Of a stretch of DNA of 64,000 bases, positions 17,050 through 26,561 are shown in pieces. The first letter of the stretch is position 1, and every line of letters begins with the position of its first letter. This DNA is from Paenibacillus crassostreae (GTDB lineage: Bacteria; Bacillota; Bacilli; Paenibacillales; Paenibacillaceae), in assembly GCF_001857945.1 (NCBI RefSeq), contig NZ_CP017770.1:1488001-1552000 (forward strand), in the 5' to 3' direction. A program made the translations under genes and the position numbers. The notes beneath the pieces are model-generated. The model searched no databases. It was not told the DNA's origin and worked only from the letters and a program-made list of their open reading frames with translations.

Positions 17050-18939
17050 CTACTTGCTGGATGGGAACGTAATGATAGCCTCGGTTCCTGCCCCTTTTTG
17101 ACTCTTATACTGAATCTCTCCTTGCATAGCCTCTATTATTCGAAAACTCACCATCAAACCTAATCCAGTTCCTTTCGTTTTATTGGAAAAGTAAGGAGCA
17201 CCCAATCTTGTTAATTCCTCTTGATCCATTCCTACGCCGTTATCTTCAATATGTACCGTTACAATTGAATTATTCTTATACGCCCATATTCTAATTATTC
17301 CCCTACCATTCCAAGCCTCGATACTATTCTTAATTAAATTGATAAGAGCCTGTTTGAATTTGGATGAATTCCCCATGATACTAAGGTCGTGAGGTATATC
17401 CATACTAACCACTCCATCTGAAAGATTAGCAAGTGGTATGAGAATACTCTCGATATGTGTCAGTTCATCATATATATTCAATTCAGTGATCTGATCGAAA
17501 TCTGGCTTAGCGAATGTTAAAAAATCAGTAATAATATTCGATGCACAATCCAATTCATCAAGTGCCATTATCAGGTACATTTGCGCCTGTTCTTGTTCAT
17601 ACCTTTCGGTTAATAACTGTAAGAACCCTCTTGTAACCTGTAAAGGATTCCTTACCTCATGCGCGACTGAGGCAGCTAGTTCACTAATGATCTCTAGCTT
17701 CTCAGAACGCTGTAATTCATTATTGATCAATTCTAACTCCTTAGAGTATTGAACAATTTGATCATGATTATCAGTGAACTTTCTCCCACTAATCGCAATA
17801 AGCGACACAATAAAGGATACAACTCCCCATTTCCAAGCAATAAAATTATAATCTCCTGATCTAGCATAGAATTGAATCATTTCAAATAATGCAGTTCCTG
17901 CAAATAAAGTAAATCCTATCGACAAAATCAAAGCATCTTTATTCTTTTTCACAATATAAACTATTGAAGAAAAAACTAATAATATACATTGAATTATAAT
18001 CGTATATCCTAACATTTGAGCAGAGACAAAGTAATAAATAACATAAAATTTATTTATGAAAAGAAAATTCATTAACATCAATATAAAACAAACAACTGAG
18101 TATCCCACTTGAAATTTGCAAAAATATTTAAGCACAGAGCGATAGCCACTTCCAAATATCACCTCGAAAAAGAACGTCAATGAAGGTAATAGTATAAAAA
18201 GAGCACAATCAAAAACTATAATGAAAAACTCCTCATGCTGTCCAAATAACGTGTACATATATGAAGAATAGGTAAGCATTAAAACACTTGTCGAAAAAAT
18301 GATTATAGCTAATGAAACCCACATTGCTAAAAATTCTTTTCTTAGAAAGAAAGAACATATCAACATAACCATCGATATAAAGATAAATGAACTACCTAAA
18401 ATAACATCAATTAAACCCTGTTTCACATAAACTGAGAGAAGATCAGAATAGTTTCCTAGTATGAGCGTTCCTATTGTATCTTTGTTAGTTTCAACTCCTA
18501 TATATAGTGTCTCATTAGAATTACTCCTCTCTAAAGGAAGAATAATTTTATTAACTATATTGTCATTCATGTGCTCAGATTCATATATCATGGCACTGTC
18601 AGTCCTAACGATTACATACTTTCCATAATATTCACTAATATATAATGATGGAATATTCCAAATCATTTCAGGTAATTCGATCTTATACCATATGAATTCG
18701 GATGTTTTATCAGGTGATATCGATTCGTTCGAGTCACTTACAATCCATCCCTCTTGCTGCTCTAAACTTATATTATGTGCTGTTACTGTTAGATCATTCA
18801 TTGAAGTCCATTTAAGCTTCCATTCTGATATTTCTATTGTTCTTTCTTGCTGAACTCCTCCAATGGTAGTTGTAATAGTTACTAATATAATCATTATTAG
18901 CACCATCATAACAATTACCATTTTGGGTACAAGCTTCAT
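17050..18939 (-). CDS. Polytopic sensor histidine kinase (7TM-DISM-like), right copy
   Basis: This 629-residue kinase has the same plan as the one at 13613-15526: an N-terminal membrane segment (about 8-26), an extracytoplasmic beta-rich domain (about 35-175; WKLKWTSMND, WYKIELPEM), seven or eight membrane segments (about 180-390), H427 in VAHEVRNPLQVTRGFLQLL, N box NLIKNSIEAW, DNGVGM and GTGLGLMV. Catalytic residues are intact. The kinase domains of the two copies are near-identical over long stretches while the sensor halves differ much more, suggesting duplication followed by divergence of ligand specificity. It is convergent with the NHLP peptide gene, 81 bases away, without a clear terminator between them. 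No response regulator is adjacent; Spo0F is a plausible partner, by inference. Confidence 0.9.
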   Translation of the reverse strand: MKLVPKMVIVMMVLIMIILVTITTTIGGVQQERTIEISEWKLKWTSMNDLTVTAHNISLEQQEGWIVSDSNESISPDKTSEFIWYKIELPEMIWNIPSLYISEYYGKYVIVRTDSAMIYESEHMNDNIVNKIILPLERSNSNETLYIGVETNKDTIGTLILGNYSDLLSVYVKQGLIDVILGSSFIFISMVMLICSFFLRKEFLAMWVSLAIIIFSTSVLMLTYSSYMYTLFGQHEEFFIIVFDCALFILLPSLTFFFEVIFGSGYRSVLKYFCKFQVGYSVVCFILMLMNFLFINKFYVIYYFVSAQMLGYTIIIQCILLVFSSIVYIVKKNKDALILSIGFTLFAGTALFEMIQFYARSGDYNFIAWKWGVVSFIVSLIAISGRKFTDNHDQIVQYSKELELINNELQRSEKLEIISELAASVAHEVRNPLQVTRGFLQLLTERYEQEQAQMYLIMALDELDCASNIITDFLTFAKPDFDQITELNIYDELTHIESILIPLANLSDGVVSMDIPHDLSIMGNSSKFKQALINLIKNSIEAWNGRGIIRIWAYKNNSIVTVHIEDNGVGMDQEELTRLGAPYFSNKTKGTGLGLMVSFRIIEAMQGEIQYKSQKGAGTEAIITFPSSK

Positions 18940-19024
18940 ATAAACAGCACCTCAAAAAGTAAAATTTATATTAAAATTACATAATATTATAATTAATCTT
19001 TTATGTATTCTATTTATTAACATA

Positions 19025-19062
19025 AAAACCTTCTAAAAAAAGGAGTTTTTTTAGAAGGTTTT
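19025..19062. terminator. Strong hairpin with A/T flanks
   Basis: AAAACCTTCTAAAAAA pairs with TTTTTTAGAAGGTTTT around a short AGGAG loop. It lies between the cellobiose phosphorylase gene and the right kinase gene, both on the minus strand, and would insulate the kinase from upstream transcription. Confidence 0.75.
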
Positions 19063-19102
19063 ATTTATATTTTTATAAATTCATGTATAAGTATGCATAA
19101 CT

Positions 19103-19140
19103 AACAAGCAGAAATGGCTATACCGTCCTTTTTCAGCCAC
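19103..19140 (+). repeat. 5' remnant of the interspersed repeat
   Basis: AACAAGCAGAAATGGCTATA followed by CCGTCCTTTTT matches the left end of the repeat at 31588 and 59413 with several changes. The right half is lost. Confidence 0.55.
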
Positions 19141-19176
19141 CTTCAAAAAAGGATTACTCAACCATATATATACAAA

Positions 19177-19208
19177 AATAGACCAAAGCACAAAGGCTAT
19201 GGTCTATT
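19177..19208 (-). terminator. Terminator of cellobiose phosphorylase
   Basis: AATAGACCA pairs with TGGTCTATT around a 14-base loop, 22 bases past the stop codon, followed on the minus strand by a T-rich stretch. Confidence 0.75.
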
Positions 19209-19229
19209 CTTATTGCATCGATATAAAGT

Positions 19230-21665
19230 TTAACCTAATACAACTTCAACTTGATGTGACTTACCGTCTCCAATAACAGGAAGTATGTTACCTTCGATTG
19301 ATTTACCATCCACAGTAACAGAAGCTACACCTTTGGATACATGATTAGGATTAGTAATGTTAATAACGAAAGTATCTCCACGGAACACGCGAGTGATGCT
19401 GAAGCCATCCCAAGCGGTTGGAATACAAGGGTTCACTTGTAATCCATCATATTCTGGTTGAATACCGAGAATAGCTTGTGTAATCGCTACAAAGTTCCAT
19501 GCTGCAGTACCTGTTAACCATGAATTCTTCGCTTCACCTTGACGTACAGCATCTTTACCTGCGATCATTTGCGAGTATACATATGGCTCCGTACGGTGAA
19601 CATCACTGATCTCTTCCAAGTATGCAGGAGCGATCTTCTTGTAAAGATCAAATGCACGATCTCCGCGACCAATCGTCGTCTCAGCCATCATAATCCAAGG
19701 ATTGTTGTGGCAGAAGATACCTGCATTTTCTTTATATCCTGGTGGATATGAAGAGATTTCTCCAAGGTTAATATAATATTTGGAGTATGGTGGATTCTGA
19801 AGAACGATACCATATTTCGTATCCAATCTTTCCTCAACCGCATCCAATGCTTTCTTCGCTAATCCCTCTTCAACACCAATACCAGCCATAACACAGAATC
19901 CTTGTGGTTCAATGAAGATTTGACCTTCTTCATTCTCCTTACTACCTATTTTGTTACCATAATGATCGTAAGCACGCAAGAACCATTCTCCGTCAAATCC
20001 ATGTTCTAACGTCGTTGCACGCATCGTATCAATATGTTTCTGTGCAATAGTAGCTTCTTCATCAAGCCCTCTACGTTTACATAGTTCCACGAAGTCTGGA
20101 CCAGTGAAGACGAATAATCCTGCAATAAATACGGATTCTGCTGTACGTCCTTCTATGTTCTGAGTTGTTTGGTAAGGCTCATCCGGTACATTAGAGAAAC
20201 AGTTTAGATTCAGGCAATCGTTCCAGTCTGCACGTCCAATGAGCGGCAAGCCATGCGGCCCCATATTCTCAATAACGTGATAGAAAGAACGTTTCAAGTG
20301 TTCGAATAAGCTTGCTGTATTATTAGGATTACTGTCGAAAGGTACCTCTTCATCAAGAATACTGAAGTCTCCAGTTTCTTTAATATAAGCAGCGGTTCCA
20401 AGGATCAACCATAGTGGATCATCATTGAATCCACCACCGATTTCATTGTTACCTTGTTTCGTTAATGGTTGGTACTGATGATAAGCTCCGCCATTCTCAA
20501 ATTGAGTAGACGCGATATCGATAATACGTTCTTTCGCACGTTCTGGAATCTGATGTACGAATCCAAGTAGATCCTGGTTCGAATCACGGAAGCCCATACC
20601 ACGACCAATACCAGACTCAAAGTAAGAAGCAGAACGTGACATATTGAAGGTAACCATACATTGATATGGATTCCAGATATTAACCATACGATCCAGTTTA
20701 TCGTCACCACTGTTAACCGTATATTTAGATAGTAGGTCATTCCAGTAAGCTTGAAGTTCTTCCATCGCTCTATCCACATCGGATTCGTTCGCAAATTGTG
20801 CAATCATCGCTTCAGCACGGGTCTTGTTGATGACATCCAATGCTTCCCACTTCTCTTCTTCTGGGTTCTCAACATAACCTAGAATGAAGTTGTAACTAAT
20901 CTCTTCACCTGGAGCAAGTTCAATCTCCATACAATGTGAAGCAATCGGTGACCAACCACTAGCAACTGAATTAGAAGATTGTCCTGCAGCCACTACTTGT
21001 GGACTCTCTAGACCATTGTATAGACCTAGGAAAGATTCACGATCAGTATCGAATCCATCCATTGGACGGTTAGCAGAGAAGAATGCAAAGTGATTACGAC
21101 GTTCGCGATATTCAGTCTTATGATAGATAACTGAATCCTTCACTTCTACTTCACCTGTATTCAGGTTACGTTGGAAGTTAGTCATATCGTCGTATGCATT
21201 CCATAAACAGAACTCTACAAAGGAGAATAATTTCACTTTCTTCGTAGCATTAGATGTATTAGAAACGGTAACTTTATGAACTTCACCGTTATAATTCAAT
21301 GGAACTAGAGCCAATTGATTCACTTTAATTCCATTTCTTTCACCAGTAATAGATGTATAACCTAGACCATGACGGCATTCATAGAAATCAAGATCTCTTT
21401 TTACCGGCATCCAACCTGGAGTCCAGAAATCACCTTCATCATATAGGTAGAAGTAGCGACCACCATTATCGACTGGAATATTATTGTAACGGTAACGTGT
21501 CAATCTACGAAGGCGTGCATCACGGTAAAATGAGTATCCCCCTGCAGTATTCGACATTAATCCGAAAAATTTCTCATTACCAAGATAGTTGATCCATGGA
21601 TACGGGGTTTTGGGCGTGTTAATGACATATTCTTTATTAACATCATCGAAAAAACCAAACTTCAT
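19230..21665 (-). CDS. Cellobiose phosphorylase (GH94)
   Basis: The protein has about 811 residues, the normal length for cellobiose phosphorylase, which splits cellobiose with phosphate to glucose 1-phosphate and glucose in the cytoplasm. Strong family phrases run throughout: [74 protein letters not shown] (containing the catalytic Asp near residue 490) and [11 protein letters not shown]. No signal peptide is present. The ATG at 21665 is chosen over an earlier in-frame start because GAGGAG lies before it and the family begins MKFG/MRYG. A LacI-type gene lies just upstream on the same strand, and an operator-like palindrome at 21699-21714 sits in the leader. Confidence 0.95.
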   Translation of the reverse strand: MKFGFFDDVNKEYVINTPKTPYPWINYLGNEKFFGLMSNTAGGYSFYRDARLRRLTRYRYNNIPVDNGGRYFYLYDEGDFWTPGWMPVKRDLDFYECRHGLGYTSITGERNGIKVNQLALVPLNYNGEVHKVTVSNTSNATKKVKLFSFVEFCLWNAYDDMTNFQRNLNTGEVEVKDSVIYHKTEYRERRNHFAFFSANRPMDGFDTDRESFLGLYNGLESPQVVAAGQSSNSVASGWSPIASHCMEIELAPGEEISYNFILGYVENPEEEKWEALDVINKTRAEAMIAQFANESDVDRAMEELQAYWNDLLSKYTVNSGDDKLDRMVNIWNPYQCMVTFNMSRSASYFESGIGRGMGFRDSNQDLLGFVHQIPERAKERIIDIASTQFENGGAYHQYQPLTKQGNNEIGGGFNDDPLWLILGTAAYIKETGDFSILDEEVPFDSNPNNTASLFEHLKRSFYHVIENMGPHGLPLIGRADWNDCLNLNCFSNVPDEPYQTTQNIEGRTAESVFIAGLFVFTGPDFVELCKRRGLDEEATIAQKHIDTMRATTLEHGFDGEWFLRAYDHYGNKIGSKENEEGQIFIEPQGFCVMAGIGVEEGLAKKALDAVEERLDTKYGIVLQNPPYSKYYINLGEISSYPPGYKENAGIFCHNNPWIMMAETTIGRGDRAFDLYKKIAPAYLEEISDVHRTEPYVYSQMIAGKDAVRQGEAKNSWLTGTAAWNFVAITQAILGIQPEYDGLQVNPCIPTAWDGFSITRVFRGDTFVINITNPNHVSKGVASVTVDGKSIEGNILPVIGDGKSHQVEVVLG

Positions 21666-21698
21666 TTTCAAAACTCCTCTCGAATTTAACAGCAATTT

Positions 21699-21714
21699 AT
21701 AAACACGCGTTTAT
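21699..21714 (-). promoter_or_regulatory. LacI-type operator before cellobiose phosphorylase
   Basis: ATAAACACGCGTTTAT is a 16-base inverted repeat with one mismatched pair and a CG at the centre, the usual form of a LacI/PurR-family operator. It lies 34 bases upstream of the start codon. A matching site occurs upstream of the LacI-type gene at 22871-22885. Confidence 0.65.
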
Positions 21715-21788
21715 TGCGTGCCGGATGAACCCCTTCTCGGAGACATCTTCAAATAGTGTGTTGTGAAAGTTATGTACGACTTCCACTT

Positions 21789-22853
21789 TTAAAGACTAGC
21801 ATTCAATTCTCTAGTGGTCTCCCTAATCATCAACTGTGTAGGAAAACTTATCGTGCTAAAGGAGGCACTTCCCTTCTCACACATTTCAACCAGAATAAGT
21901 GCAGCCTTCTGAGACATCTCGTAAATCGGTAGGCTCACAGAAGATAGATTAGGATTTAATTGAGCTGCTACTGGAATATCATCAAATCCAATAAGTGATA
22001 GCTGTTCAGGAATTAATACTCCAAGTCCTTTACAAGCATCCATTGCTCCAAGTGCCATCTCATCATTTGCCGAGAAAATCGCACTCGGCCATGTTGCTGC
22101 ATCACATAACAACATCTTTTTCACTTCTTGTTCTGCTTTAGCCCTCAAGAAATCTCCACTTAAGACATGCTTTTCTATCACTTTCAAACCATGATCTTGC
22201 ATCGTCGTCATATATGCCTGATAACGTTGCTTCCCAGAATAAGTATTCTGGCGGCCACTGATAAATGCAATATCTCGATGCCCCAGACTTATTAGATGTT
22301 CAACTGCCTTCGCTGCACCCTCATAATCCTTTGAATTAATTACAGCCAGATTATTACGGTCGAGACGATTCTCAAGCAACTCAGCAATATCGTAGTCAAT
22401 TAAGACAAAAGGAACCTCTAAATCAGCGATCACTCTAGCCATAGCCATGTTGTTCTCAGTACCTACAATAATGCCTCCATCAATTCTTTTCTGCTGGAAA
22501 GCTTGCTTAACCTTTATAAAATCATCTTCGGAGTATATGGTGTGAATAAGCACATAATAGCCCATTGCATTAGCTGTATCTACAAGAGCATCAACGAATG
22601 GCGCAAAGTAATTGTTCTGATATATACGATTTGGGTTATGTTTTTCAGTTGTACTTATTACAAATAGTCCAATCGTATTGGTACTCTTACCCGCTAATAT
22701 CCTTGCAGACGTATTAGGCTCATAATGATACTCCTCAACAATCTTCATAACTTTCTCTCGTGTCTTCTCAGGCACGTTAGAATAATTGTTAATGACACGG
22801 GATACTGTGCTTCTAGACACCCCCGCAAGTTTGGCGATATCTTCACTTCGCAT
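21789..22853 (-). CDS. LacI-family regulator of cellobiose phosphorylase
   Basis: This protein of about 354 residues has the LacI-type helix-turn-helix at the N-terminus (SEDIAKLAGVSRSTVSRVIN), the hinge, and an effector domain (about 60-335; GGIIVGTENNMAMA, AIFSANDEMALGAMDACKGL, LSLIGFDDIPVAAQLNP). The ATG at 22853 has AGAGGG 5 bases upstream; the GTG at 22868 does not. It precedes cellobiose phosphorylase on the same strand. A shared ATAAACACGC-type site before both genes supports repression of the phosphorylase and of itself, with cellobiose or a derivative as the likely inducer (inferred). Confidence 0.92.
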   Translation of the reverse strand: MRSEDIAKLAGVSRSTVSRVINNYSNVPEKTREKVMKIVEEYHYEPNTSARILAGKSTNTIGLFVISTTEKHNPNRIYQNNYFAPFVDALVDTANAMGYYVLIHTIYSEDDFIKVKQAFQQKRIDGGIIVGTENNMAMARVIADLEVPFVLIDYDIAELLENRLDRNNLAVINSKDYEGAAKAVEHLISLGHRDIAFISGRQNTYSGKQRYQAYMTTMQDHGLKVIEKHVLSGDFLRAKAEQEVKKMLLCDAATWPSAIFSANDEMALGAMDACKGLGVLIPEQLSLIGFDDIPVAAQLNPNLSSVSLPIYEMSQKAALILVEMCEKGSASFSTISFPTQLMIRETTRELNASL

Positions 22854-22870
22854 AATAACCCTCTTCACTG

Positions 22871-22885
22871 TAAAAGCGTGTTTAT
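22871..22885 (-). promoter_or_regulatory. LacI-type operator before the regulator gene
   Basis: The minus strand reads ATAAACACGCTTTTA, sharing ten contiguous bases with the site in front of cellobiose phosphorylase. It lies 18 bases upstream of the regulator's start codon, consistent with autoregulation. Confidence 0.55.
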
Positions 22886-22893
22886 TTTATGAT

Positions 22894-22907
22894 TGTAACC
22901 GTTTAAT
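22894..22907 (+). promoter_or_regulatory. Candidate CcpA (cre) site
   Basis: TGTAACCGTTTAAT agrees with the cre consensus TGWAARCGYTWNCW at 12 of 14 positions. Its place before a sugar-utilisation regulator makes catabolite repression plausible. It is a near match only. Confidence 0.3.
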
Positions 22908-22978
22908 TGAAATAATTCAATCAAAAGCTTTGTGAATAATAATCCAATAATATTAACAAATACGAAATTTATCACTAC

Positions 22979-23006
22979 CATACTACCATACAAGTATGGT
23001 AGTATG
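22979..23006. promoter_or_regulatory. 28-base palindrome, likely GntR operator
   Basis: CATACTACCATAC and GTATGGTAGTATG form perfect 13-base arms around AA. It lies 30 bases upstream of the GntR-family gene that opens the uxu operon. The size and symmetry fit a dimeric GntR/FadR-type operator and suggest autoregulation of the operon. Confidence 0.65.
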
Positions 23007-23036
23007 AGGTTATCCAATTGATAAGGAGCTGAACGC

Positions 23037-23720
23037 TTGGATCTATTTATGAAAGCGAACCCAATTTCGACCAGAGACGCAATTTATTATTCACTACGGG
23101 ATGAAATTGTGTTATTAGCATTACCACCAGGTACCGCAATATCCGAGAAAGAAATGTCTATCAAATTCAATGTCAGCAGAACGCCTGTTAGAGAAAGCTT
23201 CGTTAGGTTATCCCAAGAAGGATTACTAGAAATCTATCCTCAACGTGGAACGGTCGTCTCTCTGATTGACCTTGAACTTGTTGAAGAAGCTCGCTTTATG
23301 CGAGAGCAATTAGAGAAATCCATCATACAACTTGCTTGCGTAAGTTTTCCACCTGAGCAATTAGTGGTATTAAAAAGTAATCTAGCAATGCAACAATTAA
23401 GCATGCAAGAACAGAATCATATCAAAATGTTCGAGCTTGATGAAGCCTTTCATCGCACACTTTTTGAAGGATGTAAGAAACTCAATACCTGGACGATCAT
23501 GCAACAAATGAATGTTCACTTAAATCGAACTAGAACATTGCGTTTGGCAGCGGATCAACACTGGGATCAACTATACACACAACATCTTCAAATGATACAA
23601 GCGATAGAGGAACATGATACGAAGCAAGCTGAACAGTTAATGAGCGACCACTTGCATCTGACAATTACAGATCAAGCTCTGCTGCAGGAGAAGTACCCCG
23701 CTTATTTTAAAAATGTATAG
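23037..23720 (+). CDS. GntR-family regulator (FCD domain) of hexuronate use
   Basis: The 227-residue regulator has a GntR winged helix at about 10-75 (RDAIYYSLRDEIVLLALPPG, then KFNVSRTPVRESFVRLSQEG) and a helical FCD effector domain at about 85-215 with metal-binding-type residues (DEAFHRTLFEGC, MSDHLHLT). The start is a TTG with AAGGAG 8 bases upstream; the ATG at 23049 would be 20 bases from that site. It is followed after 15 bases by mannonate dehydratase. FCD-type GntR proteins commonly control hexuronate genes, and the palindrome in front is its likely target. Confidence 0.9.
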   Translation: MDLFMKANPISTRDAIYYSLRDEIVLLALPPGTAISEKEMSIKFNVSRTPVRESFVRLSQEGLLEIYPQRGTVVSLIDLELVEEARFMREQLEKSIIQLACVSFPPEQLVVLKSNLAMQQLSMQEQNHIKMFELDEAFHRTLFEGCKKLNTWTIMQQMNVHLNRTRTLRLAADQHWDQLYTQHLQMIQAIEEHDTKQAEQLMSDHLHLTITDQALLQEKYPAYFKNV

Positions 23721-23735
23721 TGAGGTGTTGTCATT

Positions 23736-24818
23736 ATGAAAATGGTATTTCGGTGGTTCGGTGATGATAATGATACGGTCACCCTTCAACAAATCAAACA
23801 AATTCCAGGTGTTGAAGGTATTGCATGGGCACTTCATGACGAAATTGCCGGCGATGAATGGCCTATGGATAAAATACTTGATGTCAAAAAAAAGGCTGAT
23901 CAAGCCGGTCTACATATACATGTCGTGGAAAGTGTAAATATCCATGAAGATATTAAACTGGGTCTCCCCACTCGGGATAAGTATATTGAGAATTACAAGA
24001 AAACGATCGCTAAGCTAGCACAAGTTGGTGTTAAGGTCATTTGTTATAATTTTATGCCCATATTTGATTGGCTCCGTACAGATCTTTATAGAGAAGCAAG
24101 CGATGGTTCAACGGCTCTCTTTTATGAGAAGAATAGAATAAATAATCTTGATCCCTTCGAACTTGTGGATCAGATCAATGCGAACTCCGATTTCACCATG
24201 CCCGGCTGGGAACCTGAACGTTTACAGCACTTAACGTCATTATTTAATGCTTATCGTGGTGTCACTTCTGAAGATCTATGGGATCATGCCAAGTATTTCT
24301 TAGATGAGATTATTCCGTTCGCTGCTGAACATGATATTAAAATGGCTATTCATCCGGACGACCCACCTTGGCCTATATTCGGACTACCACGTATTATTAC
24401 GAGCCAAGAACATATTCGAAGATTCTTAGATTTGCATGACAGTCCTTATAATGGTCTTACTTTATGTAGTGGTTCACTTGGAGCTAACCCTGATAACGAC
24501 GTCATTGCGATGGTCCATGAATTTGCAGAACGGATTCCATTCGCTCACATTCGTAATGTTCGTGTTTTTGAGAATGGTGATTTCATTGAGACGTCACATC
24601 GTACGCAAGATGGTACGGTTAATATAACTGGTATTGTACAGGCTTACCACGAAAATGATTTCACTGGATATTGTCGCCCTGACCATGGTCGTCATATTTG
24701 GGATGAACAATGTAGACCTGGGTATGGTCTATACGATCGTGCACTCGGTATTATGTACTTGTGGGGACTCTGGGATGCTTATCAACAAGCTTCTTCATAT
24801 CAAGGAAAGAAGGTATAA
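23736..24818 (+). CDS. uxuA: Mannonate dehydratase
   Basis: The 360-residue enzyme removes water from D-mannonate to give 2-keto-3-deoxygluconate, a step in glucuronate breakdown in the cytoplasm. The family opening [20 protein letters not shown] is present, as are [35 protein letters not shown] with metal ligands, [13 protein letters not shown] and [25 protein letters not shown]. Length is normal. A GAGGTG ribosome site precedes the ATG. It lies second in a three-gene operon after GntR and 2 bases before the oxidoreductase. Glucuronate isomerase and the keto-deoxygluconate kinase and aldolase are not in the window. Confidence 0.95.
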   Translation: MKMVFRWFGDDNDTVTLQQIKQIPGVEGIAWALHDEIAGDEWPMDKILDVKKKADQAGLHIHVVESVNIHEDIKLGLPTRDKYIENYKKTIAKLAQVGVKVICYNFMPIFDWLRTDLYREASDGSTALFYEKNRINNLDPFELVDQINANSDFTMPGWEPERLQHLTSLFNAYRGVTSEDLWDHAKYFLDEIIPFAAEHDIKMAIHPDDPPWPIFGLPRIITSQEHIRRFLDLHDSPYNGLTLCSGSLGANPDNDVIAMVHEFAERIPFAHIRNVRVFENGDFIETSHRTQDGTVNITGIVQAYHENDFTGYCRPDHGRHIWDEQCRPGYGLYDRALGIMYLWGLWDAYQQASSYQGKKV

Positions 24819-24820
24819 TC

Positions 24821-25678
24821 ATGAATCATACATTAACCATTCATCCATCTTTGAAAGAAAAGATCGTTGTCATTACGGGTGGAGCTGGAGTGTTATGTCG
24901 AGTCATGGCACTGGAACTTGCCAGACAAGGTGCAGCTATTGCGATTCTTAATCGCACACTTGAGAAGGGACTTGAAGTTGTAGCGCAGATTCAGAATATT
25001 GGTGGCCGAGCAATTGCTGTCTCATGCGATGTGACAGATCCCAACAGTGTTCAACAAGCTTCAGAAACGGTTCTCGACAAATTAGGAGCATGCGATATTC
25101 TGATTAATGGAGCTGGAGGAAATAATCCAAGCGCGAATACAACGAAGGAAACTTTCAACGATCAAGACTTAAATAATCCTGATATTTCAACCTTCTTCGA
25201 TCTAAGTATCCCAGGATTTCGTAATGTATTTGATCTAAACTTTATCGGTAGCCTGATACCAACACAAATCTTTGCGAAGCAGATGTTAGGTAAACAGGGA
25301 AGCACAGTCATCAATATTTCTTCCATGAGTGCACCTTCACCTATGACTAAAGTACCCGCATACAGTGCCGCTAAAGCTGCTATCAATAACTTTACGCAAT
25401 GGTTAGCTGTTCATCTAGCCGAAAGTGGTATCCGAGTAAATGCCATTGCTCCTGGATTCTTCCTAACGCAACAGAATGAGAAGCTATTGAAGAATGAAGA
25501 CGGAACATTAACTGAACGCTCACATAAAATTATTACCCATACACCTATGCGAAGATTCGGTGAACCAGAGGATTTACTTGGTACGCTACTCTGGTTGAGT
25601 GATGTAAATGCGTCAGGTTTTGTTACGGGTACAACAATCCCTGTAGATGGCGGATTCATGGCTTATTCCGGTGTCTAA
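24821..25678 (+). CDS. SDR-family D-mannonate oxidoreductase
   Basis: The 285-residue short-chain dehydrogenase has a Rossmann start [20 protein letters not shown] at about residue 19, NGAGG near 95, the catalytic Ser in [10 protein letters not shown] and Tyr/Lys in [12 protein letters not shown], and the C-terminal [13 protein letters not shown]. With mannonate dehydratase 2 bases upstream it should reduce fructuronate to mannonate, the role of UxuB in Bacillus-type operons, where that enzyme is also an SDR. The ATG at 24821 has AAAGAAGG about 6 bases upstream; a longer frame overlapping the dehydratase is rejected. A strong terminator follows. Confidence 0.9.
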   Translation: MNHTLTIHPSLKEKIVVITGGAGVLCRVMALELARQGAAIAILNRTLEKGLEVVAQIQNIGGRAIAVSCDVTDPNSVQQASETVLDKLGACDILINGAGGNNPSANTTKETFNDQDLNNPDISTFFDLSIPGFRNVFDLNFIGSLIPTQIFAKQMLGKQGSTVINISSMSAPSPMTKVPAYSAAKAAINNFTQWLAVHLAESGIRVNAIAPGFFLTQQNEKLLKNEDGTLTERSHKIITHTPMRRFGEPEDLLGTLLWLSDVNASGFVTGTTIPVDGGFMAYSGV

Positions 25679-25691
25679 CTTATAACTGATT

Positions 25692-25746
25692 TAATAACAG
25701 AAATCCCAGGAGCGCAATGCAAATGCTCCTGGGATTTCTGTTATTA
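25692..25746. terminator. Long-stem bidirectional terminator
   Basis: A perfect 22-base stem (left arm ending AAATCCCAGGAGC) with an 11-base loop lies between the convergent oxidoreductase and TraX-like genes. It can end both transcripts. Confidence 0.9.
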
Positions 25747-25754
25747 AACTCCTA

Positions 25755-26405
25755 TTAACTAATCCACTTCAAAATAGCAATAACACCTAAATGGACAGGA
25801 TAAAATGATCGCCAGATCCACTTATTCACCCGTATAGACTCTACCCTCTTCCATAACTTCGGACCATAAATAATCGTCATCGTCAATACGATACTAAACA
25901 TCTGTAATATCCAGTTATTCGTAAACATATAAACTACGTTAAGGATCAAATGTCCATACACTAAATCATGCGATGAAACATATCTAAACAATAATACAAG
26001 AATAAGCCCATAGGCTCCATAATCAAATGGGAATACCTCCATCAATATGATAAAAAAAACGATTACCCATATAGACAGAACTTTTGACGTTATCCGATCC
26101 AATAAATTAAGCGCGATAGCAGCTACCAATAAAGTAACAACAACATTTAATCCTGATGGATTCAATGCCATTTGATAAGGCACCTGTGATACTAACGCTA
26201 TAATAAACAATCGGACAAGATACTTTAATCTATTCGATGTATGCAAATGCCCCTGTACGAGTGCATATGCATATATGGGAAAGGATATCCTACCGATAAT
26301 TCTCCATATCATCTGGTCCGAAAAAAACACAGCTCCAATATGATCTATAAGCATAGTTAACATAGCAATCCACTGCATTTTTTTGGTCTCCTTATCTAAA
26401 ATCAT
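25755..26405 (-). CDS. TraX-family membrane protein
   Basis: The protein has about 216 residues with around seven membrane segments. It has the TraX-family signatures QWIAMLTMLIDHIGAVFF at the start, WRIIGRISFPIYAYALVQG near residue 35 and LVSQVPYQMALN near 75, in a protein of usual length. TraX was named for N-acetylation of F pilin; chromosomal Bacillota members have no confirmed substrate, so an acyltransferase role is only family knowledge. The ATG at 26405 is taken over the adjoining TTG, though no strong ribosome site is seen. It stands alone between convergent and divergent neighbours. Confidence 0.85.
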   Translation of the reverse strand: MILDKETKKMQWIAMLTMLIDHIGAVFFSDQMIWRIIGRISFPIYAYALVQGHLHTSNRLKYLVRLFIIALVSQVPYQMALNPSGLNVVVTLLVAAIALNLLDRITSKVLSIWVIVFFIILMEVFPFDYGAYGLILVLLFRYVSSHDLVYGHLILNVVYMFTNNWILQMFSIVLTMTIIYGPKLWKRVESIRVNKWIWRSFYPVHLGVIAILKWIS

Positions 26406-26561
26406 CAAGTATATTTATTTTTAACCTGTTCTTAATGAGTATTGTAGCATGATCTAGTATAATGACTAATATTAGATTAACTTCGATTATGCTTACGAAG
26501 AGTGTTTTCTCGAAGTATTACACAAGAAGTATCGCTCAAAAACATTTAGGAGGATAACACA

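Noticed and set aside
16892..17163. Two plus-strand frames after the NHLP peptide, considered as further precursor genes
   Set aside because: Neither has a ribosome site and both overlap the C-terminal coding region of the right kinase or the peptide gene in another phase.
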